Source: Lichenostomus cassidix (lineage: Eukaryota > Chordata > Aves > Passeriformes > Meliphagidae). Taken from it: a DNA stretch of 64,000 nt. How positions within the stretch are numbered: the stretch's first letter is position 1; every line of letters begins with the position of its first letter. The stretch covers positions 7,718,194 to 7,782,193 of the forward strand of contig CM039192.1 in the NCBI GenBank assembly GCA_008360975.2. The letters are read 5' to 3'. The position numbers were made by a program, and so were the translations under genes. This document shows, in pieces, positions 12,146 to 22,784 of the stretch. The notes under the pieces were generated by a model. That model worked only from the letters and a program-made list of their open reading frames with translations. It made no database searches and was not told the origin of the DNA.

Positions 12146-13112
12146 CTATGACAATGACCAAAGTCAAGTCAGATTTGGACAGGATCTTGAATTCCTTTGC
12201 ATCTCAGACTCATAACTAAAGTTATGCTTTAGCATAACTGCAGACCTGTTGCTTCCACTACTCAGGAGCCTGGAAATCCCACACCCTCAAATAACTTTAA
12301 ACACTTATCAGCTAGTAATTAAAAAGTGCATGAGAGAACTTTTCAAAAAAAGCGATTTCATTCTTAATTGTGTTCTCTTTATACTGCATATTCTCATGTT
12401 TATTAACAAAAAAAGCCCCAATTTCACACATGGTACCCATTAAAAGAGAGAGAAGTTACAGGCCAAAAAGAGATCTAATAACTACTCAGAAGAATAAACT
12501 TCAACAACTAAAAGCAGATATTTTGTGACTCCAACACCTGCATTACATTAGTATTCATCTTAATTGCAGGCACAGGTATTAACCTATATTGAGTCTGACA
12601 CACATCACAAGCTCTTGTCAGCAGAAAACTTTCAGTGTCCAAGCTCTTCCTATCAGGTACATGCCCAAACATTTTGGAGGGAGGAGAATTTCAACAATCT
12701 TTTTTTGTTATTTCCAGGGCTAGACTAGAGTAAGAGACACAGCTTTGCCTATGCTTCAGCATTAACTACCTTCTCTTTTTGAGAAGTGAATAGTTGCACA
12801 GAATGGGCCAATTTGCTCCAGTCACTGTGATATACTTTCCATGTCCTCGTGAAAATTCCCGTGTCTGCCCAAGTTACAGACAACATGCAAACTGCCACAA
12901 TTTGCAGGCAGTCTGCCTTAAATTTGCCAAGCTGATATTATTCTCCCCATTCTGATTACATTAGTGACATCCCTTTGCATGATTCAGTCCATATGTATTG
13001 TTTTTGAACAGGACTACCAAGCCTTGAAACACTATAAAACCACAGTCATATTTCAGTGTCGGTACTTCTATTCAGTTTTCCAAAGATTACTCAGTGATGA
13101 CACTTTCAGTAC

Positions 13113-13246
13113 CTGTTTGCACTCCTGTCTCCTGTTCCAGCTGCTGGTAGAGCTTGTTTGAATAGTGTGCCATCTTCAGCTCTATAGACACAGGCCTGGC
13201 TGTGCTCACAATGCCAGCACAGAAGCGAGTGGTACCAGCAGCCAAC
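13113..13246 (-). CDS. PDPR: PDPR coding exon 2
   Basis: Residues 76-120 and one base. The acceptor is CTCCTGCAG, and the first base completes an Arg codon split with exon 1. The translation contains LAAGTTRFCAGIVSTARPVS and a segment ending QQLEQETGVQTG. Both are close to the mammalian protein and continue the FAD-binding oxidoreductase domain. The donor is GTACTG. Confidence 0.94.
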
Positions 13247-15550
13247 CTGCAGGAGAAGGTGCAGAGAAGGGCCTCACACAGCTGCCAGGTACACACTCCC
13301 CACCAGGCTCCTCCAGCAACTCCACTGGCAGCATAAACCAGACAGCGACTTCTCCCCCAAACACACCAGAGCAACACTTCAAGTTGGACGATGCAGGGAT
13401 AACACAACCTCTAGAATGATCTTCCTTTTGCTCACTTTTGAAAACACATTGTGTTCTGAAACACTTTCTCTTTAACAAGTCCTAAACACTGACATTTTTC
13501 AAAAAAAGCATTTTTTTGAAAAAACCCCGAAACTTATACTTAAGTTGAGCTGCCTGATTCTTTCCTTCTTGAAAGCAGGATTTCCCTCAAATCAAAATTA
13601 ACTTGGTTTTGAGTCTTGCATCTTCAAAGACTACAGTATGAGAAAGTCACTCTCACTCTGTAACAACTGCCATAGACAGGCACATGTTTCTTGTCCCTTC
13701 TAAAACTGCCCCTAAACCACTGAGCTATTTGGTGAAGGGCTGTTGTACAGACAGAAACCTACACAGCTCCATGCACCATGGGAAGGGGAAGACAATTAGA
13801 TTTAAGCATCTCCCTTGCAGCCTGCTTCCACAATACTTGCAAGTCATCTGTGCTGCTGCTAAAGCCATTCTGCATTTTTCCATTTGACACAAGTGCTTTC
13901 AACCTTGTGTGTCTACATTCTCTCAGTAATTCAACTTAAGGTTCAGTTGGGTAAGGAATATTTGCTACACCTCTACTCAACGACAACCCTAAGAGCTGAT
14001 GCAGTCTCCAAATGCTGTGCTCCTCATAAGACATTTCTGCTACTGCAATGTTCCTCTTTCTCCTTGAGCATGCACAGACTGAGTCTGCACAGCATCTTAA
14101 CTCATTTACAATCTTTAAGGAGTTGTTCATACCCTGCTCCAAGCTAGCAAAAATGACATTCCCTTGCAAACACAGCCCAGCACCTCACTTTGGTCAGGAC
14201 ACCACTCTCAAGGCCTCAGATGAGAATACCCAATTTTTTCTCTTTCCAACCAGAAAGAACTTGCTGCTTCCTAGCCACATGAACTCCAGGAACCAGAGCT
14301 AATTATTCCTGAAGGCAGTATCAGGTGAGAAGCTCTAAGGCAGACAATAAATATACAGTCCAGCACTTACTTAGGGCATTAGAAGCTGCTGCAATAAACA
14401 CCTCTTCAAACCCTTAAGTCTCAGCAGTGTCTCATGCCCAGGATCCCCAGACTGCTTAATGAAAACAACATGAATCCCCCTCAGAAACGGACATCTAAAT
14501 TAACAGGGGAAATGTTGGGATGCACAGCTTTCAACAGGAACTATGTGCTCTGCTACAGACAGCTGATCCAACTCATTGAGGGCACTTCTGCTCAGCCAAA
14601 CCTTAACAGCCTTAGCTGTTTTACAGAGAGGCACTAAGTCCTCCAACAAACTGGATAATCTGAGCATTTAACCAGCCTACAGGGTGATGTTTTAGTAATG
14701 CCTGCTTAAAACCTCTTGCTATCTCTGGAGCTTTGCTGACTGTATGATGCTTTAGACAAACATGGCATCCTGCTCTGAGAGGTCAACAGGGGCTGGAGGA
14801 GTTAGGTGGATTTTTAGTTCTCTTGAAACAGTTTATCATCTTTGCCAGCTGATTTGTTTTACAAGATCACCTGCAATTACAGCAGAGCAGTTAGATATCT
14901 CCCAAAGGAACTGTGGCCCATAGAAAAGCCACACCAGAGCAGAGTTCTTCTGATGGGACCTGCAGCCCATGGAGGACCCACACTGAAGTCCAGTATCAAT
15001 CACACCCCACTGTGTCACCCCCATGTTTCTCAGGGCACTGTGGGAAGGTAGAAGATCCTGGAGTGCAGGAGTGAAGTTGAGCATGGGAAAAAAAAGGTGG
15101 TGTTTTAATGTTTGGCTTTTGTTTCTCACTACCAGAATCTATTTTAATCTGAATGAAATAAAGTAATTATTTTAAATTAATTCTCCCTAGGATAAGTCTG
15201 CTTTGCCCATGGCAGTACAATCTCCATATCTTTATCCTGATCCACAAGTTTTCTCAGCTTACTTTCTCTCTATCTTGCAGAGGCAAATGGCATGGCTGTG
15301 TGGCAGTCTGGCCCTGAGCCATGGCTACCCCACCACAATCACAGAAGGTATACTATCCACCTTGCAGGGCAGCCCTGTGCTTGGAAAGGGGCAGTAAGTG
15401 TTGTTACTAAGGTTCAGTATAACCCCAAGGGAAAGGCTATTTCCAGGTCTTCATTTTAGTCCAGGCGAAGAGATAGAAATAATACATTACAGCAGATGTT
15501 GCTCTGCACAGAAGTCCTGTTTTGTTGGGTTTTTAACCAGAAATCCTTAC
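13247..15550 (-). other. PDPR: PDPR intron 1 (2.3 kb)
   Basis: Lies between the exon carrying the FAD motif and coding exon 2. It holds many accidental open frames under 100 codons but no conserved coding block, and I recognised no repeat family. Confidence 0.8.
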
Positions 15551-15777
15551 CTGCCCTGCTCAAGTAAGACTACATCATTCCAACCCATCTTGGAAAGGTG
15601 ATATGCCACAGAGGTGCCCATGATTCCACCACCACAGATGACAACCTGTGCCTGTGCTGGCAGCGAAACTGGATGAGGTTCTGCTGTAGTTGAGGTACTT
15701 CGCTGGGAGCTCGTCATTCTCCTCCATCTCGGGTGAGCTGTGCGCCACTGGACATCGGACAGCAATCGGAGAAACAT
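15551..15777 (-). CDS. PDPR: PDPR coding exon 1: start codon, presequence, FAD-binding motif
   Basis: Residues 1-75 and two bases of codon 76. The ATG at 15777 opens an arginine-rich, acid-poor leader ([20 protein letters not shown]) typical of a mitochondrial import signal. A low-complexity stretch follows, then [20 protein letters not shown], the beta-alpha-beta FAD/NAD dinucleotide-binding motif of the DAO family. The exon ends in LLEQG plus AG, followed by the donor GTAAGG. This start matches the N-terminus of mammalian PDPR, and the context GCCGGGATG is acceptable for initiation. Confidence 0.95.
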
Positions 15778-15850
15778 CCCGGCAGCTCTTTGTCACTTCT
15801 CTTAAAGCACCACCTACAAGTGCTCGGACGTTACCTCAGTGCCACTCCTT
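15778..15850 (-). other. PDPR: PDPR 5' UTR attached to coding exon 1 (probable)
   Basis: The sequence upstream of the ATG is preceded by a good acceptor with a pyrimidine tract (CTTTTCCTTCCTAG, AG at 15851-15852), so the exon probably begins at 15850. A second acceptor-like CTTGTAG would start the exon at 15813, and a donor-like GTAACG follows 15835. Alternative splicing of the leader is therefore possible. Transcript data would be needed to settle the true structure. Confidence 0.5.
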
Positions 15851-16602
15851 CTAGGAAGGAAAAGATGAGGCTCACATTACCACTTATCTTATTATACACA
15901 AGGCTGGCAGCAGGAATCACGTGGGGTGTGGGATATAAGTGGACATGGGAAAGCTGATGAGCAAACAAACAGGAGGGCAGTCAGTTCTGAAACAACAATC
16001 TCGTCGTTAAGATTTAAACTTAGATCATAAAGTAGGAACAGAGCGTTACACCTTTGGTTTTGACACAGTGCAAATTGACAACGAGCAAAGAACCAGATGA
16101 GAGGTGGGAAAGCTCTCACACCAGTGACAAGGAGAGCCGAAACAGCCATCAGGCACAGATCATGCTCTGGAATGCTTTCTAAAGGCAGAAGTTAATAAGG
16201 CACAAATAAGCTTGATTATTAACGCTTCCAGGCCTTTACCTGCAGAAGGAAACGCAGTCTGTGATCAATGTAACTGGCCCAGGGCACTGGAGAGGCCCCT
16301 CCGGGAACAGCTTTACCACAAGCTCTACCCCAGGGCCTGGCTGCGGCAGCTCCCCCAGCAGCACCACCGGAGGTTCCCTCACCCGCAGCCTCCAGTCCGT
16401 GCCGGGAGCCTGAGGGACGAGGGCGCCAGGGCTCGGGGCGTCAGGGAGCTCCGGGGCGTGCGGCCGCCGCCTCGGCCTGCTCGCCCCCGCCGGCGCCCAG
16501 GACCCCGCGCTGCGGGGCGGCGGAGAGGGGCAGGAGGGCCCGGAGCGGTCGGGCGGCGGGTCGCGGAGCGGGCTGAGGGTCGGCGGGGCCGCGCCGGCTC
16601 AC
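15851..16602 (-). other. PDPR: PDPR 5' leader intron (probable)
   Basis: Inferred intron between the non-coding first exon (donor GTGAGC at 16602) and the exon with the ATG. Its upstream half is part of the CpG-rich region, and GC content falls steadily toward 15.9 kb. No coding potential is seen. Confidence 0.5.
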
Positions 16603-16760
16603 CTGGGGCAGGGGGAGGCCGGGCTGACCTTCCGCGCTTTACGGCCGCGGCCGCCGCGCGACAGCCGCCCCTGCGCGTGCGTCACCCGCCCCGTCAGCCG
16701 CGCGGGGCGGAGCCGAACGAGGCCACGCCCATCGCCACGCCCACCTCCCCGCCCCTCGCC
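16330..16760. promoter_or_regulatory. PDPR: CpG-rich promoter region of PDPR
   Basis: About 430 bp that is very GC-rich and full of CpG, in sharp contrast to the AT-rich surroundings. It has no obvious TATA box. It carries GC boxes (GGGGCGG at about 16704-16710 and several CCGCCCC or CCCGCCCC runs). TGCGCGTGCGTC at 16672-16683 resembles an NRF-1 site with two mismatches, which would suit a mitochondrial gene. The position directly upstream of PDPR, together with the GTGAGC donor at its edge, identifies it as the PDPR promoter. The 186-codon open frame across it is a composition artefact. Confidence 0.8.
16603..16690 (-). other. PDPR: Putative PDPR non-coding first exon
   Basis: Minus-strand sequence in the CpG-rich region ends with CCCCAG and a consensus donor GTGAGC. 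There is no ATG in frame with the protein. The 5' limit is a guess placed near the GC-box cluster; only the donor can be seen directly. Confidence 0.45.
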
Positions 16761-16802
16761 CCTCAGAAATAAACCACCACGAGTACAAACCTGCAGACTC
16801 TT

Positions 16803-16808
16803 TTTATT
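16803..16808 (-). terminator. GLG1: GLG1 distal poly(A) signal AATAAA
   Basis: Canonical AATAAA on the minus strand (TTTATT on plus). It is followed downstream by GU-rich sequence (GGTTTGT, then GTGGTGGTTT), so cleavage is expected at about 16775-16795. The CpG-rich region of PDPR begins only tens of bases further on. Confidence 0.8.
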
Positions 16809-18754
16809 AAATTCTCCCATTTCATCTGTACAGAAAAACAAAAAAATGCACATTATTATGTTCAGAATTTCAGTAACATCTCAAAATTACACAGCATGGA
16901 CATGTAAAAAAAAAATAAAACAAACCAAAAAAACCAACCGAAACGAGGAGCGGCCAGGATTTATACACAGAAAGGGGAAACAATTTACAAAAAAAAGGTC
17001 TCGTTAACGTCACAATTAAAAATAATAATTATAATAAAAAAAGAGACTACGTTCAAACAGCATCTGCTGTACAACAGGAATCGCTGGGTCTGTTTGTACA
17101 GTGGGGCACAGGGAGCCTCTTTCCCCAACACCCAGCTCGGGCCCAGTCCTACACAAACTTACTCACAGCCTCCGAGCCTCCGCTCCTCCAGGCGGCACTC
17201 ACACCTTTCCCTTTTCTCCTAGTTCAGTATTTCCCAAGGCGAGAGCTGTGTGAGCACTTCTCAGTCAATACAGGGGCAGCAGGGGGATCTGAGCATGTGA
17301 TTCACCCTGGAAGGGATCTTTGCGTTTGGTCAGCTATGGAATCAAATTGGGGTGCTGTGGAAGGAGAAAATCTTGCATCTGGCTAGCGAAGAGCAGTTTT
17401 GTTACTCCTCCCTATCCCAGGCAGTGCTCAGGGACTCAGTGGAGTGGATGCAGAGCTCCACCAGCACAGGACAAAGAGCGATGCCAGCTGAATTCTCTCT
17501 GGCACACGTGCGATCTGGGTCCCCTCTAACCAGGAATCATATGGTGGAACCATGAATCACTTGGCTCCCAAACAGGGAGACTGCACAAAGATCAGTACCT
17601 GGGAACTGCCTGGAGGATCTGAACCCCAGAATTAAGAACGTGCTCTTACACAAACCCACACTACAGCTGTTTGAGTCCAGAGAGCTGTACTTTAAATAGG
17701 GACAGAAGTGCTACATGAAATACTCTGGTTTCATACAACACTCATACACACCTCAAAACTACCATTTCTTTTTCAAACAAAATTGATAAAGTAAAAATAA
17801 AAAATCCTACAATCTTCTTTCACTAAATAATAACGTATTTTAACAGAAATCGCCATCCAACTTGAACACAATTCCTCTACAATATTATGGGATTACAGCG
17901 ATCCCTCTGGCTTGTAACATTTCTTCCCTCTATACCTACCTGCAGTTAGTTTCTGTACTTGCGATTCACCACCATTATTTTCCAAACAATGCACTTACTG
18001 TGGATTCTTTCAGAGCAACACTGATCATATTGCGCAGATTTAAGTGTCAGATTCTGGAGGAAATGCTAACATTTTGCTACAGAATTATTCAACCTTCACT
18101 AGGTCTTTCCAGCCCTTTGCAGTGACACATAGATATTCAACCCAACCTGCTGGGCAGTACTTCAAGTGCCAGGAATTTTGTTCCTACCAGCAGCCTAATG
18201 ACAAAAGCAAGGCAGGAGTATCCCAAGCTGAAACTCACGAAAAGAACTGGTAAGACCCACTAGATAAACAATAAATAAACATATTACTGTGAATGAGAAT
18301 GAACTGTAACAGGCTAGCAGGAGTGAAGTATTGAGGTGCACATCATGCACAGTTCCTGACACGTGCACATGCCATCATTTAGGAAGCCGAACTTGTTAGC
18401 CCTCGCAGCAGCAGGAAGCAAATGGAGAGCTGCACGCCTTGCTAGATCCCAAACATCCAGCTCTTCCACCCACACCCTGAGCACCAGCATCACCATGTCT
18501 AGAATAAGCTCTCCAAGAGAAGGTTTTCCGATAACCAGGAGAAAAAAAACCCCAACCAACAACCACCTCCTGAACTGCATTCAGTGGAAGGCAGATTTCT
18601 CCCATGAGAGGTGAGGGTCATGAAAACACTATCGCAGGTTCTTCCACACTAACCCACTTCTCTTGGCTGACTGCAGCTATTGCTAACACTCTCTGTTACA
18701 ACAGAAGTTAAAAAGGCTTTCTCAAATTCAAGGCAACGGGAGTGTTTCTCACAA

Positions 18755-18975
18755 TCATTTCTCACACCTTCCTACAAGAGTGGTGAGACACTGGCACAGG
18801 TTAGTCAGAGAGGTTGTGGACTCCCCATCCCCGGAAGTGTTCAAGACCAGGCTGGATGGGGCTCTGAGTACCCTGGTCTAGTCTGGAAAGTGTCTCTGCC
18901 CAAAGCAGGGGTTGGAATGAGATGAGCTTTAAGGTCCCTTCCATCTTGAACTGTTCTGTGACTCCATGATTCTTT
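18755..18975 (+). mobile_element. CR1 LINE 3' fragment inside the GLG1 3' UTR
   Basis: The plus strand reads GTGGTGAGACACTGGCACAG, AGAGAGGTTGTGGACTCCCC, AAGTGTTCAAGACCAGGCTG, CTTTAAGGTCCCTTCCATCT and TGTTCTGTGACTCCATGATT, the CR1 3' region up to its short terminal repeats. It is antisense to GLG1 and so is transcribed as its complement in the mature mRNA. Confidence 0.92.
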
Positions 18976-21366
18976 CTTTCCCTGCAGTGGTTACCTGCAG
19001 GCAAGATGATGTGCTGGCAACAGCACAACCAGGTTATTTTTAGAAGAGTACTCCTGTGGGCTTCTGTGCCTTAGAAACCTCTAGATTTTTAGGTATGCAT
19101 GAAAGGAGGAGAATGTTTCAAGACTGTGACTGGTAGATTCTTAGTCAAAAAAAAAGCAGATTTAGTCATCACCAGTGGTAGGAGACCCCTCTTCACAACA
19201 TAAAAAGATAACATGCTCAATGATAAAATGGCCTGGACCCCTTGCCAGCATCCATCCTTTAAAAGCTGGGTCTGTGTCTTTACCGTGTTAAAAAGTTTAT
19301 GTAGTACCCTACCTTGGCTTCCAAGGGCTTCCAGCCACACACTTCAAACACCACCCCAGCACACTCACACTGGAACTGAACTCCCAGGTCAGCCTGACAC
19401 AGGCAGAAACACCACCAACCACAGACTAACAGCATTGCAGAGCACAGACACCTAATGCCATGCTCCAAGCACCCTTACCTTAACCTTCTCCAAATTAAAA
19501 AGGAAAAAAAAAAAAACAACCCAGAAAGCCTTATATCTGAAAGTAAAGAAAGTCACCTTCAGAGCTGAACAGGGTTTACATTCGGAACTATGGCTACAAA
19601 CCTACAATTTTCACTGCAATATCTTTTGGAATTTAGTGGAAGATGCTATTTCTAGACAATAAACCATCTAATTAAGCTTCTCAAGCTAATCAGGTTACAA
19701 AATGCCTTCTCAAAAAATCACAACAGTCTAAAAAAAGCCTTCCAATGGCAATTTAATTATGTTTGATAGACATTTTGGAGAAGCAGGACTCACGGAGCAG
19801 CACCAAGATCCCACTTCCCTTGTTGGCAGCTCTGCAAGCACATCCATCTCTACAGCAGTCATTTCAATACTCAGTCAAGTGATACAAGACACACTTCTAA
19901 TTTCCAAACTAATATTTGTGGTGTTACACACCTGTGCTACCTCAAGAGACCTGATTAACTGTTTCTCTTCTGCTCCACTTCATACTGACAGATGGCCAGT
20001 CAGGCTCTGTTAGCTCTAGGGAAGAGGGGCAAGAGAAGGAATTCAGGCTTAAATTCACTTCTACTTCACCACTTAACTGCAATTCTACCATACACTAACT
20101 CTCCACTGAAACTTCAATGCTCAGGCTTTTGCTGCTGCTTGCTTGTATTCATAGTACTTTGCTACAAAACCAGAAGTGTTTGTGAAAGACTCACTAGCAT
20201 AGTAAGTGTAAACCCATATTAATCTGCCACCATCCTCAGAGCAGGATGAAGGTATGTTTGCAGAAAGCTTCAGCAAAAAGTCGAAGCAAAAGCTCACAGT
20301 ATTTTGTAAATGCCATTCTGTGTACACAGCATCATCTGAATCAGCTGGTCCACACTCCAAAGTGTCTCAAAACCACCTCCACTGTTTTTCTAGAGAACAA
20401 TGGGGAGAACTGGAAATGCCAGGTCTTACCTAGCAGTGTGTTAAGTGGGAAAATAAAGTTATGGTTCAAGCATCAGCCTAAGGTGGACAGTTTCAGGCAC
20501 ATGGTTTTTACCATAGCACACACAGGTGAGCACATCTAAAAGGTGAATAAAACATATGCTGTACACATCGACTCTCATACAGTCTCCTCTAGATTTCATC
20601 AACACACTCCATGTTTCAGTCAGAACACGTGTCTTACGTGCTCCACACCTCCCTGTACTTGAGGAACAAAGATGATGGTAAGAAGAGGTCACAACTAATG
20701 GTGCAGTTTTTCTAAAACATCTTCTCTGGGCTGTTGGGTGCAAGTATCAGCTTCTGGAAGTACAACTATACATAGCATAAATGCACATGTTGATGGTAAC
20801 TATGGAAAAGCTACTTCCCTTAAAGATCCAGATGTTTCTGCCTTTCATACCACACTATCATTCTTCTATCCACTCCTGCTTGACATTCTGGACTGACACC
20901 TGTAACCTACATCCCAGGAAATGCCAGGCGTTATCACCATCAATTGTAGTTGTGGAAATGAAAACCACTCTTCAGTGCTACCATTCAAACCATTAAGACT
21001 CAGAGTGTTGTTACAAACCACTGTGCTGTCCCACAAGTAACCATTATACAGAGAGAGCATCTTGAGTGTTCCGGCGCTTTCTGCATCACTGACAGAGCAC
21101 TGCAATGCCAGTGTGTCAATACGACCTACACACAGTTAATTTGGAAGGGTAACAGCTTAGCAGCAGCAAGGTAAAATATAAGGAGTGTTAGAATTTTACT
21201 GCATCATTGCTAATAAAAAACTTGACCGAGTAACTGCTCAGAGCACTTCCTGCCCACTGACAGTTCACTACTGACAGGCTCTACACACCTCGTGTCTACA
21301 TCGCGTCTTTAATCTGCTGAAATACAAGTTGTACAGCTCACATGAGTATTCAATCCTGGTCAGTAT

Positions 21367-21372
21367 TTTATT
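21367..21372 (-). terminator. GLG1: Possible proximal poly(A) signal of GLG1
   Basis: An AATAAA hexamer on the minus strand about 665 nt after the stop. Use at this point would shorten the 3' UTR by about 4.6 kb. It is seen as a motif only, with no supporting evidence of use. Confidence 0.35.
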
Positions 21373-21919
21373 CTATCTTGCGAGCAGCAGAGGAAGAAAG
21401 GGAGGACATCTTTTCAGCCAAAAAAATCCACAGTCACAAAAGCAGGATATTCACTAGGAGATGACACCAGTGATTGGTGTCCTTAGGTTGTCCAAGACTA
21501 TGCTCTGAAGATGCTTTACACAGACGAGCAAGATGTCCAAAACAAGGCCAACTGTGGTGTAAGATGCAATTTACCCTTTAATTTCCTGCCTCAACTTCAC
21601 CCAGCCACAGAGGATGACTAGATTTCAGTATGAACCATTACCTAAATCATATAGTTGGTATGCAGAATGTCTGTCTTTAAAAATTTACTTAAAAACTGCT
21701 TGAGCTGCAGGTCGTATCAGTCTGATTTGGAGAGTGAAGGCAGTTCCAACAGTACAACAGAGACTTGTCTACAGGCAGGTAAACGAGAGTCTGCTAACAA
21801 AGGGGTAACAAAAGCTGCTGGCTGGGCTGCCAATGTTGCACACAAACTTTCATAGGATGAAGATGCCATGGATGAGATCCAGGATGGGAAAACTGAGCCA
21901 ACACCTGCTGCTGTTCTAA

Positions 21920-21939
21920 TTTTTTTTTTTTTTTTTTTT
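21920..21939 (-). repeat. A20 homopolymer in the GLG1 3' UTR
   Basis: Twenty T on the plus strand (A on the transcript), directly preceded in transcript order by AGAAT, so that an AATAAA hexamer overlaps the run. It starts about 97 nt after the stop codon. Confidence 0.9.
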
Positions 21940-22036
21940 ATTCTCCTCTCACAAGAGGGGTTGGGTAGACTATACAGAGGAGGGCTGTACAAAACTGGGC
22001 ACTGGGCAGGCATTTCTTCAGCAGGCAATCCAGGCT

Positions 22037-22204
22037 CTACCTGTCCTTGAGCTCTCTTGTCACCCGCTTGGTGATGCGTCCACACATCAGGCCGATGAGG
22101 AAGAGTACACAGATGCCAACCGTGATCACAGACAGGATGTAATTCTTGGATGGGGAGGTCATAACTTGCATGGCAAGGTCAGAAAAACCTTCTGCTGGGG
22201 CAAC
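22037..22204 (-). CDS. GLG1: GLG1 exon 26 coding part: transmembrane segment and tail, stop codon
   Basis: Residues 979-1033 and the TAG stop at 22039-22037. It opens VAPAEGFSDLAMQVMTSPSK. A hydrophobic helix follows at about residues 1000-1020 (from Tyr-Ile-Leu to Met-Cys-Gly), then the 13-residue basic cytosolic tail RITKRVTRELKDR. This gives a type I membrane protein with a very short tail, as in mammals. The helix differs at several residues (TVGICV against SGSICI). The acceptor is TTCACCTCCAG, phase 0. A longer alternative C-terminus is known for human GLG1; I could not identify a counterpart here. Confidence 0.96.
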   Translation of the reverse strand, partial: VAPAEGFSDLAMQVMTSPSKNYILSVITVGICVLFLIGLMCGRITKRVTRELKDR

Positions 22205-22677
22205 CTGGAGGTGAAAAGGAAATAAATGAGCCAATGAGCTTTCCATGCAACCCTCAGCTGTGACATTTACCAGCTTTAGTCTCAAGTACTGCTATTGCCT
22301 CCTGTCATCATCAGACTTGGCCTGAACCAGAAAAAAGCAGGCCTGAAATGATTCACCTGAAGGAACTGCTGCTCCGGAGGCATCTTTATAACAGGAAGTT
22401 TTCCTGCCCCTATTTCATTGCCCCAGATCTTCTCTACAGGAGACTAAGCCCTGGGTGCACAAAAGACAGTTTAATTCTGCATTGTTAGGGATGTAGCCCA
22501 GATGCAGAGAGAATAAGATATAAGTTCCAAGACTACCCCTTTCAGTTTTTCTGGACCAAACTCAAAATACTAAACTTCGTTCAGAGACAAGAATTTCATT
22601 ACAGTTGGAGTTTTTCATAAATACCTTGCAATAGAGACCTAAGGCATAAAAAAAATTGAAATCCTTTACATATTCAC

Positions 22678-22784
22678 CTTTGCAGCATAGCTCCACATTT
22701 CAATACGATCATTAAGGCGTTTCTTGCACTCAGGCTGCAACCTCACACGCTTATCTTCCAGAGCTTCCATTAAGCATGACATTT
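22678..22784 (-). CDS. GLG1: GLG1 exon 25
   Basis: Residues 943-978: QMSCLMEALEDKRVRLQPEC then KKRLNDRIEMWSYAAK. It completes the final cysteine-rich repeat and the membrane-proximal segment, and is identical to mammals. The acceptor is ATTACAG and the donor GTGAAT. Confidence 0.96.

Larger units (their letters stand above)
1..16690 (-). other. PDPR: PDPR gene (partial; 3' end outside the window)
   Basis: PDPR is the large FAD-binding regulatory subunit of mitochondrial pyruvate dehydrogenase phosphatase. From established knowledge, it pairs with the catalytic subunit PDP1 in the matrix and lowers its sensitivity to magnesium, so it tunes reactivation of the pyruvate dehydrogenase complex. 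It belongs to the dimethylglycine dehydrogenase/sarcosine dehydrogenase family. Twelve coding exons on the minus strand join in frame from the ATG at 15777 to 621, giving 584 residues that follow the mammalian protein almost without gaps. All introns are GT-AG. The N-terminus is arginine-rich like a mitochondrial presequence. A dinucleotide-binding motif with GGGIMG follows at about residues 49-54, then the oxidoreductase domain to about residue 400 and the start of the FAO_M-type middle region. The C-terminal aminomethyltransferase-like part (about 295 residues) is not in the window. The 5' limit at about 16690 is an estimate. Introns over 300 bp without their own entry (770-1155, 1548-3213, 3339-5125, 8459-9809, 9928-10718, 10841-11808, 12146-13112) show nothing beyond a CR1 fragment in 3339-5125. 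Confidence 0.95.
16785..22036 (-). other. GLG1: GLG1 3' UTR (about 5.2 kb)
   Basis: Sequence from the stop codon to the predicted cleavage site, with no long open frame. It includes a 20-nt A run (T on the plus strand, 21920-21939) just after the stop, a CR1 fragment at about 18755-18975 and possible upstream poly(A) signals. The length agrees with the very long 3' UTR of mammalian GLG1 mRNA. I infer one terminal exon because no internal splice sites are needed; transcripts would confirm it. Confidence 0.8.

Noticed and set aside
12220..12239. Inverted repeat AGTTATGC-TTTA-GCATAACT
   Set aside because: An 8-bp stem in AT-rich intron sequence is expected by chance at this scale, with no flanking context for a regulatory hairpin or RNA gene.
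16212..16772. 186-codon open frame on the plus strand over the CpG-rich region
   Set aside because: The translation is Arg/Pro/Ala/Gly-rich low-complexity sequence explained by high GC content. It overlaps the PDPR promoter and shows no family features.
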